From Arenibacter echinorum (GTDB lineage: Bacteria; Bacteroidota; Bacteroidia; Flavobacteriales; Flavobacteriaceae), in contig NZ_QLLN01000005.1 in NCBI RefSeq assembly GCF_003259375.1, positions 310,001-374,000 of the forward strand: a stretch of 64,000 nt of DNA, given 5' to 3'. The translations under genes were made by a program, and so were the position numbers. The notes beneath the pieces are model-generated. The model made no database searches, was not told the DNA's origin, and saw nothing but the letters and a program-made list of their open reading frames with translations. The number at the start of each line of letters is the position of its first letter. Positions within the stretch are counted from its first letter, which is position 1. Shown here one piece after another: positions 43,681 to 53,753 of the stretch.

Positions 43681-45198
43681 TTATTGAACAACAAAACCTT
43701 CAGGGTTCTGTACAAGATTTGTTCCTTCTAAAGCTTTTAATGGTAGCGGTGCCATATAATGGTTTTTATTGGGAGTACCTACCAATACCACTTTTTCATT
43801 GGGATCTCTTAATAAGGTGATTTCCTCTACCTTTTCCGTTCTAGTTAGATCAAACCATCGTTTGAATTCCCCAGCAAGTTCCCAACCACTTTCTTCCACG
43901 ATTTCGTCGGGTGAGGCGGAGGCTAGATCTACGGAAGAATCTGGAGTTAAGTATGGCAGCCCCATGGCCCTTCTTCGTACTTGGTTCAAGGCGTCCAATG
44001 AGGCGGTGGTCGCTCCAATTCTGGCCTGTGCCTCTGCGTAAATCAATAATACTTCGGCGTAACGGAAAATTTCAATAGGACGATAGCTCACCAATTTAGG
44101 AACCCCTTCACCCGTTGCAGACGTTAAAAATTTCTGATAGGTAGGATTGAATCGCTGTGTAGTCTCGGAATCCGTCCAAGGGACCGTTTCCAAAGGAACC
44201 AAAGTTCCGTTGGCCCGAATGATAATCTCTTCCGTAAAGGTCTCCTTTTTTCTAGGGCCTTCAGGGAACCTGTTATAGAAGCCCAATTCGGCAAAAACAT
44301 CAGACCAGCCACCAGCTTTGTGGTACGCAAAGCCCCGTGGCATTTCCTGTGGTTTCAAATCACTTGTGGAATATTGTATCGAAAATATTGATTCCCTACT
44401 ATTACCGTTTTCCAATTTCCAAAGCTCGGTAATATCCAAAAGTTCAAAGTAACCAAGGTCAATTACCTCTTTTGAATATTTAGCTGCCAATGTATACTTT
44501 GACGAATCTTTAACTGGCCATCCGCCCCATGTCAAATATAAGCTTGACAGGGCCGTTTTGGCGGCTGCGCTGGAAGGCATTCCTATGCTGGATACTGCTC
44601 CCGGTTCTGGCAAGTTTGCAGCGGCAAAAAGAAGGTCTGCCTCTATTGCTGTATACATCTGAAGAACGGTGGCCCTATTCTCGTCTCCCGTGGCATTCGT
44701 ATCCAATATCAAGGGTACGCCCCCATAAATCCTTACCAAATTATAATAGGCCAGTGCCCTGGTAAACATTGCCGTAGCCTTTGCCACAGTAACCACTTCT
44801 GGCTTTCCTTCCGAAATATCGGCCCCTTCGATCACTGTATTGGAAGCATAGATAATGTCCCAATAGGGATCCCAGGACTTATCGACCAACCAAGTAGCCT
44901 CTTCTCCCTCACCATTACCATAACCAAAGCCGTCGTACAAACGGAAAGGGGCTTTATTTCCACCGTTCCATGTAGTGACATCATCAGCTCCCATACCTGT
45001 AATGTTAACGTGAGGTTCTTTAAATAACAAAGCCATTCGTGCGAATATAGGCGACAGTGCCGCATTAAAATCGGACTCGGTGGTTAACCCTGCGGTGTTC
45101 AAAAGTGCACTGGTGTCCTCTTCAAGATCGGCACATGAAAATAACCAAGTGCAAGCCACGAGTACTGAAAGTCTTAAAAAATTTTTCTTTATGTACAT
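43681..45198 (-). CDS. SusD/RagB-family outer-membrane glycan-binding lipoprotein
   Basis: A surface glycan-binding partner of the upstream SusC. Lipobox L-F-S-C at Cys22, then a classic RagB/SusD N-terminal region with Y-W-D-I-I-Y-A-S-N-T-V-I-E and T-R-A-L-A-Y-Y-N-L-V-R-I-Y-G-G-V-P-L-I (residues ~110-160), the TPR motif of the family. The C-terminus has E-V-L-L-I-Y-A-E-A-Q-A-R and W-E-L-A-G-E-F-K-R-W-F-D-L-T-R. 505 aa is usual. It belongs to the PF07980-type group, unlike the other SusD in this window, so the two pairs are not recent duplicates. Confidence 0.95.
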   Translation of the reverse strand: MYIKKNFLRLSVLVACTWLFSCADLEEDTSALLNTAGLTTESDFNAALSPIFARMALLFKEPHVNITGMGADDVTTWNGGNKAPFRLYDGFGYGNGEGEEATWLVDKSWDPYWDIIYASNTVIEGADISEGKPEVVTVAKATAMFTRALAYYNLVRIYGGVPLILDTNATGDENRATVLQMYTAIEADLLFAAANLPEPGAVSSIGMPSSAAAKTALSSLYLTWGGWPVKDSSKYTLAAKYSKEVIDLGYFELLDITELWKLENGNSRESIFSIQYSTSDLKPQEMPRGFAYHKAGGWSDVFAELGFYNRFPEGPRKKETFTEEIIIRANGTLVPLETVPWTDSETTQRFNPTYQKFLTSATGEGVPKLVSYRPIEIFRYAEVLLIYAEAQARIGATTASLDALNQVRRRAMGLPYLTPDSSVDLASASPDEIVEESGWELAGEFKRWFDLTRTEKVEEITLLRDPNEKVVLVGTPNKNHYMAPLPLKALEGTNLVQNPEGFVVQ

Positions 45199-45221
45199 GA
45201 TAAATTAATTTTATGGGTTTT

Positions 45222-48200
45222 CTAAAAAGATAAGTTCACACCAAACGAAAAGATTTTGGCCAACGGATAGGCATCTTGATCAATGCCCAAATCTACATCT
45301 GAGGATCCGCTACTCGATATTTCGGGATCATAACCGGAATAATCGGTAATAGTAATAAGGTTCTCCGCCGTAACATACAAACGTAAGGATTGTAGTTTGA
45401 TGCTTTCCAACAGTTCACTTGAAAAATTATAGCCAAGGCTAATGTTCTTAAATCGTATAAAGGAAGCGTCTTCCAAAAATTGGGTAGACAATATTTGATG
45501 GGAAGAAGCTGTTTTATCGAATGCAGGAATATTACTGGCATTACTGGGCGTCCAACTGTTCAACAGATCTTTATGTACACCATTAAAGGTAGAAGTCCCT
45601 AAACCATTTTGCCTTGCCCTGACGAAATTATAGACATCATTGCCTTCGGAACCTTGTACCAAAACGTTCAGGTCAAAATTTTTATAGGACATAAAGCTAT
45701 TTAACCCCCAAGTGTAGTCAGCTGCACCATTTCCGATGTTGACAACATCCACGGCGGTAATTGCCCCATCACCATCAATGTCCTTATATTTAGGATCTCC
45801 GGCCTTCCTGCCTTCAATAGTTGTTTCGCCAGTCTGATATACGCCTTCATATACATATCCCCTAAAAGTACTCAATGGCTGGCCTACCTCAACACGTGTG
45901 GGAGGAATGTTATTGACTCCCTGTCCCAAATAATTATTTCTACCTGCATTGATAAAATCGATACCATCGATCAAGGAAAGTACTTTATTTCTATTTCTAG
46001 AAAAATTGAAATCCGCGTTCCAACTAAAATCATCTCCTTCAATGATTTTAGCTCCCAAGTTAATTTCGAAACCTTTATTTTCAATTTCCCCGACATTTCT
46101 GGTAATTATATTGGCCCCTACAAATTCGGGCAACACCACATCAAGCAAAAGATCGGTGGTATTCTTTTGATACCAGTCAAGGGAAAGGGTCAAACGAGAG
46201 GCCCACAGGCCAATATCAATACCGGCATTTATCTGCTTAGTTTTTTCCCAGGTCAGATCGGGGTTTTCAATACGGTTCGAAGGCGCTATACCTGTAATCC
46301 CGGCTCCGCCGTCAAATGGATAATTATAATCCTCACCAGTAATCGAACGTGCTCTTGTAGCTAATGCATCTATAGCCTGACTACCTGTAACACCATAACT
46401 TATACGTGGTTTTAGTGAAGTGAAGGCAGAACCCAGCATAAAATCTTCTTCGGTAATTTTCCACGCTAAGGATGCTGAAGGAAAGTAACCCCAGCGATTC
46501 TCTTTTCTAAATTTACTGGATCCATCTGCCCTTAGACTGGCTGTTAATAGATATCTATTTTTCAGGACATAGTTTATACGGCCAAGAAATGATTGGAGGC
46601 TCTGATCGGAAGGAAGCATATTATTTAACTCATTCGAGGTACGCTGAATCTTGCCCAGTTCGAGCCCTTGAAAGCCCGTTAGGTCCGTTGCAAAATTTTC
46701 TGATTCCGCTACAAGGTAGTCCCATTTGTTATGTTGTTGTTCATGTACCAGATCTATTTGAAGGCCGTGGTCATCGCCAAATTCCTTGCTATAATTTAGC
46801 ACGTTGGTATTCTGTAAATTTACCCTATTGATATCGGTAATAGTGGCGTTACCGGTCTGATTCACAATTATGGGGATGTACAGCTTATCCTTACTGTTAG
46901 AAAATTCGGAGCCAAAGGTCGTGCGAAAGGTCAAGGAGTTAGTAAGTTTATAACCAAGGCTCAAGTTTGCAATAACCCGATTATCAAAGTCTTTTCTTCT
47001 GTTTTCAAAGGCATACAAAAGGGGATTAGTCCCACTTGTACCCACACTGTTCACACTTGAAAAGTTATAGTCCCCGTTTTCATCATAGACCGGTGTGGTC
47101 GGATCGAAGGTAACCGCATTGTTGATGTTGGTAGCAACTCCCCGACGTTCTTCCCTGCTTCCGTATATATTGAACCCTAGACTTAGGTTTTCATTTAGTT
47201 TAGCATTAATGTTCGACCGTAAAGAATAGCGTCTGTAATTTTGGCTTTGAACAATTCCTTCTTGGCCTACATGGTTGGCTGATAAATAATAGTCAATATC
47301 TTCATTGCCCCCACTTACCCCCATCTGTAAATTAGACATGGGTGCCGTTTTAAAAATTTCGTCCTGCCAATCGGTGCCGCCACTACTTCTGAAGGCCGCG
47401 ATCTCGGCTTCGGAAAACGAAGCGCCCGCATCTGCTAGGTTTACGGTCTCCGCGAATTCTGCGGCGTTCATAATATCAAGTCGCTTGGAGACCTGTTGCA
47501 TACCGGTAGACATGTTCAATTCTATCCGTGCCTTGCCCTGTCTTCCTTTTTTAGTGGTCACAAGTACGACTCCATTCGCCCCCCTTGATCCATAAATGGC
47601 AGTTGCCGAAGCATCTTTTAAAATCTCCATAGACTTGATATCATTCACATTTATGGCATTGATATCGGAAACAGCGATGCCATCGATTACGTACAAGGGT
47701 TCGTTGCTGCCGTTTATCGAATTCGTACCTCTTATACGTATTTTGAAACCTGCTCCCGGTGCTCCACTAACTTGGTTTACCTGAACACCTGCAGATCTTC
47801 CCTGCAAGGCCTGGTCTATTCGAGTAACCGGTTGCTTCTCATAATCTTTGGAAGAAACTGAAGTCAAGGCCCCAGTAAGGTCCGATTTTTTTTGCGTACC
47901 ATAACCGACCACAACGACCTCATCCAGCTGTTGTGAGTCTTCTTTCATAATTAAATCGATAACTGTTTGATTAGCTACATTAACCTCAATTGTGGTAAAT
48001 CCAATATAGCTAAAAATCATTGTAGCATCGGCTGCTACTTCGTTTAAGGAATATACTCCGTCGAAGTCAGTCTGTGTACCATTTGTCGTGCCTTTTACGA
48101 CCACGCTAGCACCCGGTAAAGGGGTTCCCGTATTATCGGAGACTGTTCCTTTTATGGTTTGCTGTGCTTTCATTCCCTGTAGCCCCATAATCAGTATACA

Positions 48201-48257
48201 GAATCCAATAAGTGGATAATTGTAAAATAATTTCATCGTTGGTTTTTTCATAATCAT
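45222..48257 (-). CDS. SusC/RagA-family TonB-dependent outer-membrane transporter
   Basis: TonB-dependent importer of 1011 aa. Signal peptide within residues 8-31 (the start may be Met1, Met3 or Met8), carboxypeptidase-D-regulatory-like domain about 34-110, TonB-box-like L-D-E-V-V-V-V-G-Y-G-T-Q-K-K, plug with I-R-I-R-G-T-N-S-I-N-G-S-N-E-P-L-Y, and a barrel ending F-G-V-N-L-S-F. No STN domain, so control is likely through the HTCS and not a sigma factor. It is separated from the MFS gene by 288 bp and from SusD by 23 bp. Import of an oligosaccharide feeding the oxidative module encoded upstream is likely. Confidence 0.96.
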   Translation of the reverse strand: MIMKKPTMKLFYNYPLIGFCILIMGLQGMKAQQTIKGTVSDNTGTPLPGASVVVKGTTNGTQTDFDGVYSLNEVAADATMIFSYIGFTTIEVNVANQTVIDLIMKEDSQQLDEVVVVGYGTQKKSDLTGALTSVSSKDYEKQPVTRIDQALQGRSAGVQVNQVSGAPGAGFKIRIRGTNSINGSNEPLYVIDGIAVSDINAINVNDIKSMEILKDASATAIYGSRGANGVVLVTTKKGRQGKARIELNMSTGMQQVSKRLDIMNAAEFAETVNLADAGASFSEAEIAAFRSSGGTDWQDEIFKTAPMSNLQMGVSGGNEDIDYYLSANHVGQEGIVQSQNYRRYSLRSNINAKLNENLSLGFNIYGSREERRGVATNINNAVTFDPTTPVYDENGDYNFSSVNSVGTSGTNPLLYAFENRRKDFDNRVIANLSLGYKLTNSLTFRTTFGSEFSNSKDKLYIPIIVNQTGNATITDINRVNLQNTNVLNYSKEFGDDHGLQIDLVHEQQHNKWDYLVAESENFATDLTGFQGLELGKIQRTSNELNNMLPSDQSLQSFLGRINYVLKNRYLLTASLRADGSSKFRKENRWGYFPSASLAWKITEEDFMLGSAFTSLKPRISYGVTGSQAIDALATRARSITGEDYNYPFDGGAGITGIAPSNRIENPDLTWEKTKQINAGIDIGLWASRLTLSLDWYQKNTTDLLLDVVLPEFVGANIITRNVGEIENKGFEINLGAKIIEGDDFSWNADFNFSRNRNKVLSLIDGIDFINAGRNNYLGQGVNNIPPTRVEVGQPLSTFRGYVYEGVYQTGETTIEGRKAGDPKYKDIDGDGAITAVDVVNIGNGAADYTWGLNSFMSYKNFDLNVLVQGSEGNDVYNFVRARQNGLGTSTFNGVHKDLLNSWTPSNASNIPAFDKTASSHQILSTQFLEDASFIRFKNISLGYNFSSELLESIKLQSLRLYVTAENLITITDYSGYDPEISSSGSSDVDLGIDQDAYPLAKIFSFGVNLSF

Positions 48258-48545
48258 TTAGTTGAATTCAAAATTTAGTTAGATAATAAGTGGTCTGTTT
48301 TCTTGGTTTTATACATTTCCCATTCTATTTAATTATCCTCAAATGAAGGCCAGTTCTTTTTATAGTAGGTTCCTTTCATTTTGAATATACCCTCAATTCA
48401 GTTAATATGATGTGGATAGAATGGGTTGCTAGAAGAGCTTTTATTTTAAATTCCTGGGTTTTTTCTTGGTTACTATTACAGTTAATAACCTAAGATTATA
48501 GTTTTCCATATTTAATTAAAATGATTATAATCTCAATAGGCTACT

Positions 48546-49970
48546 TCACTTGTTATTATCCCAAATTTCTTCCATTTCTTCTAAGGATTTACCTTTTGTC
48601 TCTGGTACATATTTCCAAACGAAATACATTGCCAATAGAGACATTAATCCGTAGATCCAATAGGAGAAACCATGGTGGAATTTTTCTAATAAATAGGTAT
48701 TTTTGTCCATCATGGGAAATGTCCATGAAACTATGTAATTGGAAATCCATTGAGCTGCAACTGCAATTGCCATAACTTTTCCTCTAATTTTATTTGGGAA
48801 TATTTCAGATAAAAGCACCCATACTACAGGGCCCCAACTAATCCCAAAACATGCTATATAAATTAGCATAAATACAACTGCGGTAAGTCCTGACACCTCT
48901 AGGTAAAAGGTAGTGCCCAGTGCAAACATTGAAATAGCCATTCCCAGCGCACCATAAACCATTAAGGGTTTTCTTCCTAATTTATCAATGGTCAAAATTG
49001 TCAATACGGTAAATATTAAGAGAACAGCTCCTACAGCTATGGTTTGCAGAAGGGACACATTGGTTCCTGACCCCATACTTTTAAAAATTTCTGGAGCATA
49101 ATACAACACCCCATTAATGCCTACAAATTGTTGAAAAACGGATAGTAATATTCCTATAATAATTATTTTAGGACCGAATGAAAAAAGCTTCCCTGAACGG
49201 CTTATGACCGAACCTTGAATTTCCGCCAATATCTTTTTTCCTTCCTCTATTCCGTTTACTTTATTTAAAACAGCCAAGGCTTTTTCTGGCTTGGCTTTTA
49301 AAACCAACGATCTAGGTGTATCTGGAACAAAAAACAGCATAATTAGAAATAAGGCAGCTAGTATCGTTTCTGAAGCAAACATCCAGCGCCATCCCACAGT
49401 ATTGAGCCAAGAATCGTCTCCTTGTCTGGCAATGAAATAATTAACAAAATAAACAGCTAAAAGACCAAAAACAATAGCGAATTGATTCATAGATACCAAT
49501 TTACCTCTTATTCTTGCCGGCGCTATTTCAGCAATATATAGTGGCGAAAGCATGGATGCTAAACCAACACCTAGGCCTCCTATTATTCTATAAAGAATAA
49601 ATATATAGATAAAGGTGTGGTCGCCTTTACCTATAGGTCTAATGAACATTTCGGGCATAGCTGAACCAAGAGCTGAAATTATGAATAATATGGCAGCAAG
49701 GATAAGTCCATTTTTACGCCCCATCTTCTTACTGATAATACCTCCGGAAAACCCTCCTATAACGCATCCAATTAATGCACTGGAGACAACTAATCCCAAT
49801 CGTGAATTAGCTCCCATTTCATCCAAACCAAAAGGAATAACGAAGAAATTTTCCAAAGACCCCACAGTCCCTGATATTACGGCTGTATCATAACCAAACA
49901 ACATACCACCTATTGCGGCAATCATTGTCAATTTTATAAGATACCTAGAGTTATTTACTGATGTTCCCAT
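48546..49970 (-). CDS. MFS sugar porter (XylE/GalP-type sugar:H+ symporter)
   Basis: An inner-membrane transporter of 12 spans, 474 aa. Sugar-porter signatures are present: G-Y-D-T-A-V-I-S-G in helix 1, K-K-M-G-R-K-N in loop 2-3, R-I-I-G-G-L-G-V-G-L-A-S and Y-I-A-E-I-A-P-A-R-I-R-G in helices 4-5, Q-Q-F-V-G-I-N-G in helix 7, D-K-L-G-R-K-P in loop 8-9, and P-E-T-K-G-K-S-L-E near the end. It moves a neutral monosaccharide into the cytoplasm. Placed between the sugar-acid dehydratase and SusC, it probably imports the monosaccharide that the SDR oxidises. Confidence 0.94.
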   Translation of the reverse strand: MGTSVNNSRYLIKLTMIAAIGGMLFGYDTAVISGTVGSLENFFVIPFGLDEMGANSRLGLVVSSALIGCVIGGFSGGIISKKMGRKNGLILAAILFIISALGSAMPEMFIRPIGKGDHTFIYIFILYRIIGGLGVGLASMLSPLYIAEIAPARIRGKLVSMNQFAIVFGLLAVYFVNYFIARQGDDSWLNTVGWRWMFASETILAALFLIMLFFVPDTPRSLVLKAKPEKALAVLNKVNGIEEGKKILAEIQGSVISRSGKLFSFGPKIIIIGILLSVFQQFVGINGVLYYAPEIFKSMGSGTNVSLLQTIAVGAVLLIFTVLTILTIDKLGRKPLMVYGALGMAISMFALGTTFYLEVSGLTAVVFMLIYIACFGISWGPVVWVLLSEIFPNKIRGKVMAIAVAAQWISNYIVSWTFPMMDKNTYLLEKFHHGFSYWIYGLMSLLAMYFVWKYVPETKGKSLEEMEEIWDNNK

Positions 49971-50300
49971 GTTAATCTATATCGGTTTTATATTCATACT
50001 TGACCAAACTACAATGCAGGACAAGATTAGGTGTAAATACGTATTTGTATCTGACTTCCTACCCTGCATCTCTAGTTAGACATTTATTCCTAGTACAAAT
50101 TTTGAATTTGGTTTGTTTTGTAATTATTACTAAGTTGTAATTCATCTATAATTTTCGCTATAGTAACAACTGACTGATCCTCCTGGCTTACTGAACATAC
50201 TAGATCTCCTGGTTAACTTACCACTATAGCCAGGCTTTTTTACCACCTCTGCCATTGGTGGCCTATTTACCCTTAAAAGTGAATATGCTTATTATTATTT
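49971..50300. other. Intergenic region between dehydratase and sugar porter genes
   Basis: 330 bp without a gene. A short stem CCACC / GGTGG with a 9-nt loop lies at 50243-50261 but has no U-tract on either strand. A separate promoter for the transporter and SusC/SusD may lie here. Confidence 0.45.
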
Positions 50301-52028
50301 TCAATGGGAATCCCTCGGAATATCACTTCCTGAATTTCCGTTTAAAAAATCCAAATCCGCGCCTAAATGAGCCTGCTGCACATGGTCCGTGTACATTTTC
50401 ACGTACCCTCTTTTCATAACTGGTTCCTTTGGAATCCATGCTGCTTTTCTCTTTTTAAGCTCTTCATCAGAAATATCTAGATGCAATCTACGCTCTGGCA
50501 CATTCAATTCAATCATATCCCCAGTTTGTACCACGGCTAAAGTGCCACCCACCGCAGATTCAGGTGAAACATGAAGTATTACGGTTCCAAAAGCGGTACC
50601 ACTCATCCTTCCGTCGGATATACGCACCATATCTTTAATTCCCTTCTTTAATATTTTTTCGGGCAAATCTACATTAGCTACTTCAGGCATTCCAGGGTAC
50701 CCTACCGGACCAGCACCTTTAAGCACTATAACACTGTTTTCATCAATGTCAAGGTTCGGGTCATCTACCTGTTTATGATAATCTTCTACAGTCTCAAAAA
50801 CAATTGCCTTACCACGATGAACCATCAATCTAGGACTTGCGGCCGAAGGCTTAATTATTGCACCGTTTTCACATAAATTTCCATAAAGTACTGCTATACC
50901 AGAAGTTTCTTGAAATGGCTTTTTTAGCTTAGCTATCACTTCATCATTGTAACAAGCAGCGTCCACGTTGTTTTTACCGATTGAATTACCATTAACAGTT
51001 ATTGCGTCGTTATGAAGATGTTCTTTCATCGCCTTAATAACTACAGGAAGTCCACCCGCATCAAAAAAATCTTCCATCAGAAATTTACCAGAAGGCATTA
51101 AGTTGACTAGAAGTGGAATTTTACTGCCCAGGCTATCGAACTCTTTAAGGTCAAGGTCTACCCCTATTCTTCCTGCTATAGCTTTTAAATGCACAATGGC
51201 ATTGGTAGAACCTCCGATTGCCGCATTTACTTTAATAGCATTTTCAAATGCCTCCTTAGTAAGAATTTTGGATATTTTTAAATCTTCCTTTACCATGTCC
51301 ACAATACGTCTTCCCGACAGTCTAGCCAATAACCTTTTACGAGAGTCTACTGCAGGTATAGCTGCGGCTCCAGGTAACGTAAGCCCCATTGTTTCGACCA
51401 TACAAGCCATTGTTGAGGCAGTACCCATAGTCATACAGCTTCCCGCACTTCTAGCCGAACAAACCTCGGCCTCCATTAGATCTTTTTTAGTATAGCCTTC
51501 AGTGCTTACCTTATCTTTAATATTCCACAAAAAAGTACCTGAACCTATGCGATTGCCTTTGTACTTTCCGTTAAGCATGGGGCCTCCAGGGACCACGATA
51601 GTCGGTAAATCAACACTGGATGCCCCCATAACTGTGGCAGGTGTAGTTTTATCACATCCTGTCAATAAAACGACCCCGTCCAATGGATTTGCACGTATAC
51701 TTTCTTCTGTATCCATACTCGATAAATTACGGAACAACATTGCCGTAGGTCTCATTAACGGTTCTCCCATACTCATCACAGGAAATTCGAGTGGGAAGCC
51801 CCCTGCCTCAAGTACACCCTTTTTTACCTCTTCTGCAAAATCACGAAGATGTGCATTACATGGTGTTAATTCTGACCAAGTGTTACATATACCTATAACC
51901 GGTCTTCCGTCAAATTGATCATCGGGATATCCTTGGTTACGCAACCATGAGCGGTGAATAAATGCAGTTTTATCATCGGCTGCATCAAACCATTCTTGGC
52001 TTCTATACCTCTTTTTATTTTCCTTCAT
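50301..52028 (-). CDS. IlvD/Edd-family sugar-acid dehydratase
   Basis: Dehydrates an aldonate to a 2-keto-3-deoxy acid in the cytoplasm using an iron-sulfur cluster. Three cysteines with the spacing of the [2Fe-2S] L-arabinonate/D-xylonate dehydratase group are visible: Cys57 (T-P-C-N-A-H), Cys125 (T-G-C-D-K-T-T-P) and Cys198 (A-G-S-C-M-T-M-G-T-A-S-T-M). 575 aa fits sugar-acid dehydratases, and its neighbours (lactonase, SDR, sugar porter) rule for this and against a branched-chain amino acid role. Known members act on L-arabinonate, D-xylonate, L-fuconate and similar acids, and the exact sugar cannot be told. No aldolase for the keto-deoxy product is seen nearby. Confidence 0.92.
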   Translation of the reverse strand: MKENKKRYRSQEWFDAADDKTAFIHRSWLRNQGYPDDQFDGRPVIGICNTWSELTPCNAHLRDFAEEVKKGVLEAGGFPLEFPVMSMGEPLMRPTAMLFRNLSSMDTEESIRANPLDGVVLLTGCDKTTPATVMGASSVDLPTIVVPGGPMLNGKYKGNRIGSGTFLWNIKDKVSTEGYTKKDLMEAEVCSARSAGSCMTMGTASTMACMVETMGLTLPGAAAIPAVDSRKRLLARLSGRRIVDMVKEDLKISKILTKEAFENAIKVNAAIGGSTNAIVHLKAIAGRIGVDLDLKEFDSLGSKIPLLVNLMPSGKFLMEDFFDAGGLPVVIKAMKEHLHNDAITVNGNSIGKNNVDAACYNDEVIAKLKKPFQETSGIAVLYGNLCENGAIIKPSAASPRLMVHRGKAIVFETVEDYHKQVDDPNLDIDENSVIVLKGAGPVGYPGMPEVANVDLPEKILKKGIKDMVRISDGRMSGTAFGTVILHVSPESAVGGTLAVVQTGDMIELNVPERRLHLDISDEELKKRKAAWIPKEPVMKRGYVKMYTDHVQQAHLGADLDFLNGNSGSDIPRDSH

Positions 52029-52070
52029 TTGTACAAATTATATTCTTTATTAAAATCATCTAGTTCTCAT

Positions 52071-52883
52071 TTATTTTGACCCTGCATTGACAGTAGTTTC
52101 ACCCAATCCTTCTGGCCCTAAAGCAAGGTAACCCCCATCTACGTCCAAAGTGGTTCCTGTAATAAAAGATGCATCGTCACTTAACATAAAGAGTGTGGGC
52201 CGTGCAATTTCAAAAGGCTGAGCCATACGGTTTAACATTTGATATTTCCCCCATATAGGGCCCCATTTCTCACGGCCGCCACCATCCAAATCTGCAGCCT
52301 TATCAGTCTCATTGGACCATGTCCAACCCGGCGCAATTTCATTAACACGAATATTAAAGGGTGCTAAATCCAACGCTTGACATTTCGTCAATTGGTGTAC
52401 TGCTCCCTTTGCGGCATTATATGTCCAGCGATCTATTTGTGCTATATATGCAGAAATACTGGAAATATTGACTACTGCGCCACCACCGTTTGCTTTCATA
52501 TGAGGAACAGTGAACTGAACCATCCTGGCAAAAGCAACTGGACCTGTATTTAAACTACGCATCCAATCTTCTTTCGTCGCATCAATTCCCTCTGCTGTAA
52601 AGGAGAAAGCGTTATTTACTAAACAATCTATTTTACCGTAAGTTTCTATGGTCCTCGAAACGGTTTCTTCACATACTTCTTCCAGTCCCATATCACCTTG
52701 AAGAAACGTTACATCGTACCCTTCTTTTCTAAAGTTTTTCTCAACCCTTATACCTCTTTCACTTATACCAGTAAAAAGCACTTTACCTCCTTCTTTACAA
52801 AATTCTTCCACTATAGCGTGTCCCAATCCCGAAGATCCACCTGTAACTATGGCAACTTTGTTTTTAAATCTATTTAAATTCAT
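52071..52883 (-). CDS. SDR family sugar dehydrogenase
   Basis: A classical SDR of 270 aa. Cofactor motif T-G-G-S-S-G-L-G at residues 14-21, N-N-A-F near 90-93, catalytic Ser near 142 in N-I-S-S-I-S, and Y-N-A-A-K at Tyr155-Lys159; V-D-G-G-Y near the end. It follows the lactonase gene after only 3 bp and precedes the dehydratase, the order expected for sugar to lactone to aldonate to 2-keto-3-deoxyaldonate. Likely an aldose 1-dehydrogenase (for example for L-fucose, L-rhamnose or a pentose), though it could also act on the later keto-deoxy acid. Confidence 0.92.
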   Translation of the reverse strand: MNLNRFKNKVAIVTGGSSGLGHAIVEEFCKEGGKVLFTGISERGIRVEKNFRKEGYDVTFLQGDMGLEEVCEETVSRTIETYGKIDCLVNNAFSFTAEGIDATKEDWMRSLNTGPVAFARMVQFTVPHMKANGGGAVVNISSISAYIAQIDRWTYNAAKGAVHQLTKCQALDLAPFNIRVNEIAPGWTWSNETDKAADLDGGGREKWGPIWGKYQMLNRMAQPFEIARPTLFMLSDDASFITGTTLDVDGGYLALGPEGLGETTVNAGSK

Positions 52884-52886
52884 TCT

Positions 52887-53753
52887 TTATTTTTTTGATT
52901 GGTTTAACCTATAAAACTGAATGGCATTTTCCTTAAAAACAAGTTTTCTTTCTTGTTCACTTAACCCTTTTGTTAATTCATCTGAAACTTGTAACCAAGT
53001 TTTCCATGAAGCAGCACGCAATAATGGTGGCCAATCGCTGCCCCAGATTAAGCGATCAGGCCCAAAACTTTCAATAACCACTTCAGAAAAAGGTTTTAAG
53101 TCATCCATTTTCCAGTTTTCTAAATTGGCATTGCCTAAAAAGTTTGAAAATTTACAATAGTGCGATCCTGAATCTGCAAAGTTTTTGATAAGTCCTTTCC
53201 ATGGTTTCAGCTGTTGTTTATCAATATTTGGATTACCAATATGATCCAGAATAAAACGTGTATCTGGACATTTTTCCATGAGATTCATTACCGCTAAAAA
53301 ATGGGAAGGGTCAATGGTTATTTCAAAATGCAGTCCATATTCTCCTAGTAATTGCACACCTCGAATAAAATCAGGCTTTAAGCAAAAATTTGGGTCATCT
53401 TCAAATTGTATAATTTGACGCACTCCTTTAATTCTCGAATCCTTTTTGAAAACTTGTAATATAGGTTCGACTGCACTCCCGGTGTGCAATGGCGCCCAAG
53501 GAATGATACCTTTCAAACGCATATCTGCGTCTGCTATATTTTGAACCCAATGCAGTTCCTCCAAAAATTGCTCAGGTTTACACTCACATTGTACAAAAAC
53601 CATAGCCTCTACCTCTTGATTTCCTATAGCCTTATCATAATCTGGCATTAAATAGGTTTGATTTACAATAGGTTGCATTTTTTCCAGCCAAGGGTAAGTC
53701 AGTTCTTTTATGTCCCAAATATGAATATGTGTATCTACTAAAGCTAAATCCAT
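52887..53753 (-). CDS. Amidohydrolase-family sugar lactonase (L-fuconolactonase / L-rhamnonolactonase-like)
   Basis: A cytoplasmic TIM-barrel hydrolase of 288 aa (amidohydrolase 2 family). The start V-D-T-H-I-H-I-W-D (His9, His11) followed by Y-P-W-L is typical of the L-fuconolactonase/L-rhamnono-lactonase group. F-I-L-D-H-I-G-N-P near residue 170 and L-I-W-G-S-D-W-P-P near 240 supply further metal or catalytic residues. It is the first gene of the catabolic operon that leads on to SDR, dehydratase, sugar porter and SusC/SusD. Opens the lactone made by the SDR. A 6-deoxyhexose substrate is the best guess. Confidence 0.9.
   Translation of the reverse strand: MDLALVDTHIHIWDIKELTYPWLEKMQPIVNQTYLMPDYDKAIGNQEVEAMVFVQCECKPEQFLEELHWVQNIADADMRLKGIIPWAPLHTGSAVEPILQVFKKDSRIKGVRQIIQFEDDPNFCLKPDFIRGVQLLGEYGLHFEITIDPSHFLAVMNLMEKCPDTRFILDHIGNPNIDKQQLKPWKGLIKNFADSGSHYCKFSNFLGNANLENWKMDDLKPFSEVVIESFGPDRLIWGSDWPPLLRAASWKTWLQVSDELTKGLSEQERKLVFKENAIQFYRLNQSKK

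Noticed and set aside
50243-50261. Hairpin CCACC/GGTGG as terminator of the dehydratase gene
   Set aside because: Short stem, 9-nt loop, and no U-tract on either strand.
51103-51918. Two long plus-strand frames (130 and 138 aa) opposite the dehydratase
   Set aside because: Mirror the codon pattern of the dehydratase gene and show no domain of their own.
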